Assembly (NCBI GenBank): GCA_016720585.1
Contig: JADKKH010000001.1
Span: 930,001 to 994,000, forward strand
Direction of reading: 5' to 3'
Length of the DNA: 64,000 nucleotides
Source: Chitinophagaceae bacterium
GTDB lineage: Bacteria; Bacteroidota; Bacteroidia; Chitinophagales; Chitinophagaceae
Below are positions 60,381-64,000 of the stretch, piece by piece. Made by a program: the position numbers and the translations under genes. The notes beneath the pieces are model-generated. The model was not told the DNA's origin and made no database searches. It was given only the letters and a program-made list of their open reading frames with translations. Within the stretch, counting starts at the first letter, position 1. Every line of letters begins with the position of its first letter.

Positions 60381-61391
60381 TTAAAACTCCGGAAGACTTT
60401 TTTCACTAACTCCTAACCAGTCCAGCGCATTCCGATAGAGTAGTTTGCGTGTTATTTTTTTACCCAGATCCATTTTCTCGATCAGTCTGCCTGGTTTATG
60501 TTCGCCTAGAGGGAAAGGATAATCACTGCCCAGGCAGATGCTGTCTTCACCCATTACATCCAATAAATAACTGAATGCTTTTTTATCATGGGTCAGGCTG
60601 TCGATCCAGAATTTGCCAATATAATCCCTGGGATTTATGGGATTGTCTACAGCCACCAGGTCCGGGCGGACTTTAAATCCATGTTCGATACGGCCAATGG
60701 TAATCGGAAAAGAGCCACCGCCATGTGCAAATGCCACTCTCAGTTTTGGGAATTTTTCAAAAACACCGCCAAATATCATGGAGCAGATGGCCCGGCTTGT
60801 TTCAGCAGGCATACCCACCAGCCAGGGCAGCCAGTATTGCTGCATTTTATCCTCACCCATCATTTCCCAGGGATGGATGAATAAAGCGCAACCTAATTTT
60901 TCGGCTGCTTCATAAAACGGGAAGAAATCAGGGTCGCTCAGGTTTTTGCCATTGATATTTGAGCCGATTTCAAGACCCGGCATTTTCAGATTCTTCATAC
61001 AGCGTTCCATCTCCTTGATAGAAAGATCAATGTCCTGCAGGGGAACGGTACCCAAACCAATAAAATGGTTGGGTTCTTTAGATACGGTTTCTGCAATATG
61101 ATCATTAATGAACCGGGAGGTCTCTAATCCGTCAGCCGGCTTAGCCCAGTAATTAAATAGTACGGGAATAGTAGAAAGCACCTGGATACTGACATCTGTC
61201 TCCTCCATTTCTTTCAGGCGTACATCTTTATTATAACTATTCTCCTGGACTACCCGGAATAATTTTTCGCCTTTCATCATACAGGCTTCGCAGTTGCGGT
61301 GCTCCAGATGAATAAATTCGCCGTAGCCGAATTTTTGTGTCCAGTCCGGCATTTTTTCCGGCATGATGTGGGTATGTATATCTAATTTCAT
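60381..61391 (-). CDS. 2-amino-3-carboxymuconate-6-semialdehyde decarboxylase
   Basis: Zinc amidohydrolase-family decarboxylase of the 3-hydroxyanthranilate pathway; it turns ACMS into 2-aminomuconate semialdehyde. The 336-residue protein begins MKLDIHTHIMPEKMPDW (ligands His6, His8) and has the further metal/active-site residues in LFIHPWEMMGED, VAFAHGGGSFP and LGSDYPFPLGEHKPG, all typical of ACMSD. The 3-hydroxyanthranilate dioxygenase gene lies just upstream on the same strand, which supports the specific call over a generic amidohydrolase. Confidence 0.92.
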   Translation of the reverse strand: MKLDIHTHIMPEKMPDWTQKFGYGEFIHLEHRNCEACMMKGEKLFRVVQENSYNKDVRLKEMEETDVSIQVLSTIPVLFNYWAKPADGLETSRFINDHIAETVSKEPNHFIGLGTVPLQDIDLSIKEMERCMKNLKMPGLEIGSNINGKNLSDPDFFPFYEAAEKLGCALFIHPWEMMGEDKMQQYWLPWLVGMPAETSRAICSMIFGGVFEKFPKLRVAFAHGGGSFPITIGRIEHGFKVRPDLVAVDNPINPRDYIGKFWIDSLTHDKKAFSYLLDVMGEDSICLGSDYPFPLGEHKPGRLIEKMDLGKKITRKLLYRNALDWLGVSEKSLPEF

Positions 61392-61400
61392 TTCAGTTTA

Positions 61401-61504
61401 TTGGTTTATTAGTTAATAGGTTAATTAGGAAATAAAGTTCTCATTTATTACTTCAACTAAATTATTTACTCATGGCTTTCCCAATTAACCAATAAACAAA
61501 TTAA
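61401..61504. repeat. Inverted octamer arrays in the 3-HAO to ACMSD spacer
   Basis: Left units TTGGTTTA, TTAGTTAA, TAGGTTAA, TTAGGAAA (61401-61432); right units CCAATTAA, CCAATAAA, CAAATTAA (61481-61504). The right set is the reverse complement in type of the left. About 48 bases lie between them. The last unit contains the 3-HAO stop codon. The same unit sequences flank the four-helix-bundle gene at 62945-63444. Confidence 0.75.
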
Positions 61505-62025
61505 CTTTTTCTTACAGGCGGTTCCATCACAGCCCCGCATTTATTACAAGTCCTGTGCATTGTGTCTTCCCAAAAGCGATTCATAACTGGCGGCAGTTGG
61601 CTTACGATATCATCAACATGCAGGGTTTCTTCATATAATTTATTACCGCATTTTTCGCAGAACCAGAGAAAGCCATCGTCTTCCGATTCTCTTTTCTTTT
61701 CAATGACTAATCCCACAGTGCCGGGGCCCCGTTGCGGGGAATGCGGCGTTTTGGGTGGCAATAAAAAAATTTCACCTTCTTTGATCGGGATATCCCTGAA
61801 TACGCCATTTTCAATTATTTTAACCACAATGTCTCCTTCTACCTGGTAGTACAATTCTTCCGTTTCATTGAAATGATAATCTTTTCTGGCATTCGGTCCG
61901 CCAACGATCATCACGATGAAATTTTCAGCGTCATTATAGATACATTGATTTCCCACCGGGGGTTTCAGCAGGTCACGGTGTTCGTCAATCCATTTTTTCA
62001 GGTTAAAAGGGGCGATAACTGGCAT
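61501..62025 (-). CDS. nbaC: 3-hydroxyanthranilate 3,4-dioxygenase
   Basis: Iron enzyme that opens the ring of 3-hydroxyanthranilate to ACMS. The 174-residue protein begins MPVIAPFNLKKWIDEHRDLL and has the cupin iron ligands in KDYHFNETEELYYQVEGD and PPKTPHSPQRG. The C-terminal rubredoxin-like site with two CxxC pairs (FCEKCGN, TCNKCGA), characteristic of the bacterial/fungal short form, is complete. The ATG at 62025 is preferred to one 42 bases upstream. Confidence 0.94.
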   Translation of the reverse strand: MPVIAPFNLKKWIDEHRDLLKPPVGNQCIYNDAENFIVMIVGGPNARKDYHFNETEELYYQVEGDIVVKIIENGVFRDIPIKEGEIFLLPPKTPHSPQRGPGTVGLVIEKKRESEDDGFLWFCEKCGNKLYEETLHVDDIVSQLPPVMNRFWEDTMHRTCNKCGAVMEPPVRKS

Positions 62026-62145
62026 AAAGCAGGTATTTAAAGTAAAAAAATAAGCACAAAGGGACAAAGTCGCAAAGAAACGGCCCTTTGAGTCCGGGTG
62101 CCTTCATGGCTATTATAATAAGCGAAAAATTACAACATTTTTCTT

Positions 62146-62153
62146 TAGGTTTG
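62146..62153 (+). promoter_or_regulatory. -7 box for the SDR gene
   Basis: TAGGTTTG, a match to TAnnTTTG, five bases before the SDR start codon at 62159; no clear -33 box. A leaderless mRNA would result. Confidence 0.4.
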
Positions 62154-62158
62154 ACTTC

Positions 62159-62944
62159 ATGAATCTCTCCCTGGAAGGAAAATATGCGGTCATTTGCGGG
62201 AGCACTCAGGGTATTGGCTATGCCATTGCCGAAGAACTGGCTTTACTTGGGGCTAATTGCACATTAGTGGCCCGAAATGAAGATGCTTTAAAAAAGGCGG
62301 TACAAAGTCTTGACAGTACCTTACGCCAGCAACATGACTACCTCGTTGCTGATTTCAGTACTCCGGAGGAAGTAAGCAAAGTAATTGCATTGCGTGTAGC
62401 CAATAATCCGGTTCATATTCTCATTAATAATTCCGGCGGCCCAGCTGCAGGCCCCATCATCGAAGCAACCGAAGCGGCTTTTCTGAATACATTCAATCAG
62501 CATCTGATCTGTAATCATATTCTGACAAAAGCGGTAGTGCCTTCCATGAAAAAAGAAGGATACGGCCGTATTATTAATATTATTTCTACCTCAGTTAAAA
62601 TACCCCTGAAGAATTTAGGCGTTAGCAATACGATCCGTGGGGCGGTGGCCAGTTGGGCAAAATCTATGGCCAATGAACTGGGTCAGTTTAATATTACCGT
62701 GAATAATGTATTGCCGGGATTTACGGGTACCCAACGTTTATCAACGTTGATTGAAAATATGGCGAAGCGGGGAAATACCCTGGTGGACATCATTGAAAAA
62801 AATATGGTGGAAGAAGTGCCGATGAAACGATTTGCTGATGCTTCAGAGATTGCGGCTGTGGCAGCATTCCTGGCTTCCCCGGCAGCATCTTATGTAAACG
62901 GAGTGAGTATACCGGTGGATGGTGGAAGAACGGGGAGTATATAG
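62159..62944 (+). CDS. Short-chain dehydrogenase/reductase
   Basis: A 261-residue SDR with the NAD(P)-binding AVICGSTQGIGYAIAEELA, the NNSGGPAAGP segment replacing the usual NNAG, and a C-terminal ASYVNGVSIPVDGGRTGSI. The catalytic SerxnTyrxxxLys is degenerate: the place of the Tyr reads NLGVSNTIRGAVASWAKSMA, so no clear Tyr-x-x-x-Lys is present. It belongs to the atypical SDR group often seen beside 3-hydroxyanthranilate genes; its reaction is not known. Confidence 0.85.
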   Translation: MNLSLEGKYAVICGSTQGIGYAIAEELALLGANCTLVARNEDALKKAVQSLDSTLRQQHDYLVADFSTPEEVSKVIALRVANNPVHILINNSGGPAAGPIIEATEAAFLNTFNQHLICNHILTKAVVPSMKKEGYGRIINIISTSVKIPLKNLGVSNTIRGAVASWAKSMANELGQFNITVNNVLPGFTGTQRLSTLIENMAKRGNTLVDIIEKNMVEEVPMKRFADASEIAAVAAFLASPAASYVNGVSIPVDGGRTGSI

Positions 62945-62976
62945 TTAATTGGGTTATTGGTTAATTAGTTAATTGG
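62945..62976. repeat. Octamer array left of the four-helix-bundle gene
   Basis: Four exact 8-base units, TTAATTGG, GTTATTGG, TTAATTAG, TTAATTGG, beginning on the base after the SDR stop codon. The inverted counterpart is at 63413-63444. Confidence 0.85.
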
Positions 62977-63024
62977 GGGATTCTGTTGATCAAATGATTT
63001 CTGAATCTTTAGTTATCAAATGTT

Positions 63025-63402
63025 ATGGATTACACATTAGAAAAGCTGGAAGTTTACGAATTAGCAGAATTATTTTCTGATGAGATTTGGGAGATTGTGA
63101 TGGAATGGGACAGCTTTAAAAAAGATACTATCGGTAAACAGATAGTCAGGTCAGCAGATTCTATTTTTGCAAACATTGCCGAAGGGTATGGAAGGTTTTA
63201 TTATAAAGAAAGTAAGCAGTTTTATTTTTATTCAAGAGGTTCTATTCAGGAAACAAAATCGTGGATAGGGAAATGCAAAAGACGAAAACTTGTAAAAGAG
63301 AATAAATGCGAAGAGCTTCTTCAAAAAGCAGAAACAATTCTTTTAAAACTGAATGCATTTATCAAGTTTGTTTCCAATTCAGTTAAACACAATCCAAAGT
63401 AG
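63025..63402 (+). CDS. Four-helix-bundle protein, 23S rRNA intervening-sequence (IVP) family
   Basis: A 125-residue, all-helical protein of the S23/IVP family, first known from open frames within 23S rRNA intervening sequences and also found as free-standing genes. It shows the family pattern LEVYELAELFSDEIW, GKQIVRSADSIFANIAEGYGR and a C-terminal helix with ILLKLNAFIKFV. Function unknown. It sits between genes of the 3-hydroxyanthranilate pathway and is bracketed by inverted octamer arrays, which suggests it arrived as a cassette. Confidence 0.88.
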   Translation: MDYTLEKLEVYELAELFSDEIWEIVMEWDSFKKDTIGKQIVRSADSIFANIAEGYGRFYYKESKQFYFYSRGSIQETKSWIGKCKRRKLVKENKCEELLQKAETILLKLNAFIKFVSNSVKHNPK

Positions 63403-63412
63403 TAGCCTCTTC

Positions 63413-63444
63413 CTTATTAACCAATAAACTAATTAACCAATTAA
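63413..63444. repeat. Octamer array right of the four-helix-bundle gene
   Basis: Four exact units CTTATTAA, CCAATAAA, CTAATTAA, CCAATTAA, the reverse-complement type of the array at 62945-62976. It ends one base before the codon where the aldehyde dehydrogenase reading frame should begin. Confidence 0.85.
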
Positions 63445-63445
63445 C

Positions 63446-64000
63446 CTGCAAATACCATATCATTTAGAGAATTATATCGGTGGTAATCTTATCGCACCAC
63501 TTAGTGGCAATTTTATTGATAATGTCAACCCGGCAACCGGGCAGGTGTATGGACAAATTCCCGATTCGCATAAAAAGGATGTGGATGCAGCTGTCAGTGC
63601 CGCCAAAAAAATATTTCCGGTATGGAGTACATCTCCAGTGGAACTTAGATTTAAAATACTTAACCGGGTAGCCGAACTGATTGAAGAAAACCTGGAGGAA
63701 TTAGCACTTGCCGAGTCCAATGATAATGGCAAACCGCTTTGGCTAAGCAAATCGGTTGATATTCCCAGGGCTGCAGCTAATTTCCGGTTCTTCGCTACCG
63801 GTATTATGCACTTTTCTACCGAAAGCCATAATATGGAGGACAAAGCGGTGAACTATACGCTTCGTCAGCCGATAGGCATCGTGGGTTGTATTTCTCCATG
63901 GAATCTGCCTTTGTATCTTTTTACCTGGAAGATCGCCCCGGCATTGGCGGCAGGTAATTGTGTGCTGGCAAAACCTTCGGAAGTAACACCGGTTACTGCT
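63446..64000 (+). CDS. Aldehyde dehydrogenase, probably 2-aminomuconate-semialdehyde dehydrogenase, 3' end outside
   Basis: NAD-dependent aldehyde dehydrogenase, cut by the right edge; 185 codons are visible and the catalytic Cys/Glu lie beyond. The N-terminal part is typical: NYIGGNLIAPLSGNFIDNVN, NPATGQVYGQIPDS, ESNDNGKPLWLSKSVDIPRA and the cofactor-site approach GIVGCISPWNLPLYLFTWKI with LAAGNCVLAKPSEVTPVTA. Context points to oxidation of 2-aminomuconate semialdehyde, the ACMSD product. There is no ATG, GTG or TTG between the upstream in-frame stop (63434) and the conserved region; CTG at 63446 is the best-placed candidate start. Confidence 0.85.
   Translation, partial: MQIPYHLENYIGGNLIAPLSGNFIDNVNPATGQVYGQIPDSHKKDVDAAVSAAKKIFPVWSTSPVELRFKILNRVAELIEENLEELALAESNDNGKPLWLSKSVDIPRAAANFRFFATGIMHFSTESHNMEDKAVNYTLRQPIGIVGCISPWNLPLYLFTWKIAPALAAGNCVLAKPSEVTPVTA

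Overview
The window is chromosomal DNA from a Bacteroidota bacterium, most likely a Chitinophagaceae-like member. The evidence is the gene content and protein style (peptidase T next to an SPFH protein, ExbB/ExbD, many secreted proteins ending their signal peptides in A-Q, TPR histidine kinases of the HisKA_3 type), -7 boxes of the Bacteroidota form TAnnTTTG, and few clear Shine-Dalgarno sites.

Layout. 1-14.4 kb: the end of fusA, then a long S10-spc ribosomal protein cluster (rpsJ to rplO), secY and map. The usual infA-rpmJ-rpsM-rpsK-rpsD-rpoA-rplQ continuation is absent after map. 14.4-33.6 kb: housekeeping genes (BaiN-like flavoprotein, two PlsC-type acyltransferases around rpsA, thioesterase, proline dehydrogenase, thyA-folA, a methyltransferase, the three-subunit transhydrogenase pntAA-pntAB-pntB, an M28 peptidase, an rRNA methyltransferase, a LysM protein). 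33.7-42.4 kb: a minus-strand block with fmt, an M48 lipoprotein protease and four large secreted proteins of unknown function. 42.7-46.5 kb: a seven-repeat propeller-like lipoprotein and a TPR histidine kinase/response regulator pair. 46.5-60.4 kb: NamZ, FKBP, pepT, SPFH protein, exbBD, prmC, ribD, yigZ, hbd, mrp, a PaiB-like protein and a phosphodiesterase. 60.4-64 kb: a 3-hydroxyanthranilate degradation cluster (ACMSD, 3-HAO, SDR, aldehyde dehydrogenase cut by the right edge), interrupted by a 23S-rRNA-IVP-type four-helix-bundle gene.

The most unusual content lies between and inside the genes. (i) Several spacers carry degenerate tandem arrays with an exact 7- or 8-base period but different unit sequences; two 8-mer arrays in inverted orientation bracket the IVP gene, and an equivalent pair without a gene sits one gene pair away. 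(ii) Short palindromic repeats occur in spacers and also in frame inside proteins (ribD, the BaiN-like gene, mrp, the 3' end of pntAB). (iii) A 62-base direct repeat flanks the propeller lipoprotein gene, and its ATCC-N10/11-GGAT core recurs at two further places.

Two universally conserved genes, rplC and mrp, are each broken by one base at a homopolymer run. Sequencing or assembly error is the simplest reading, so both are reported as frameshifted genes. All functional calls rest on recognisable motifs in the translations; no database search was run.
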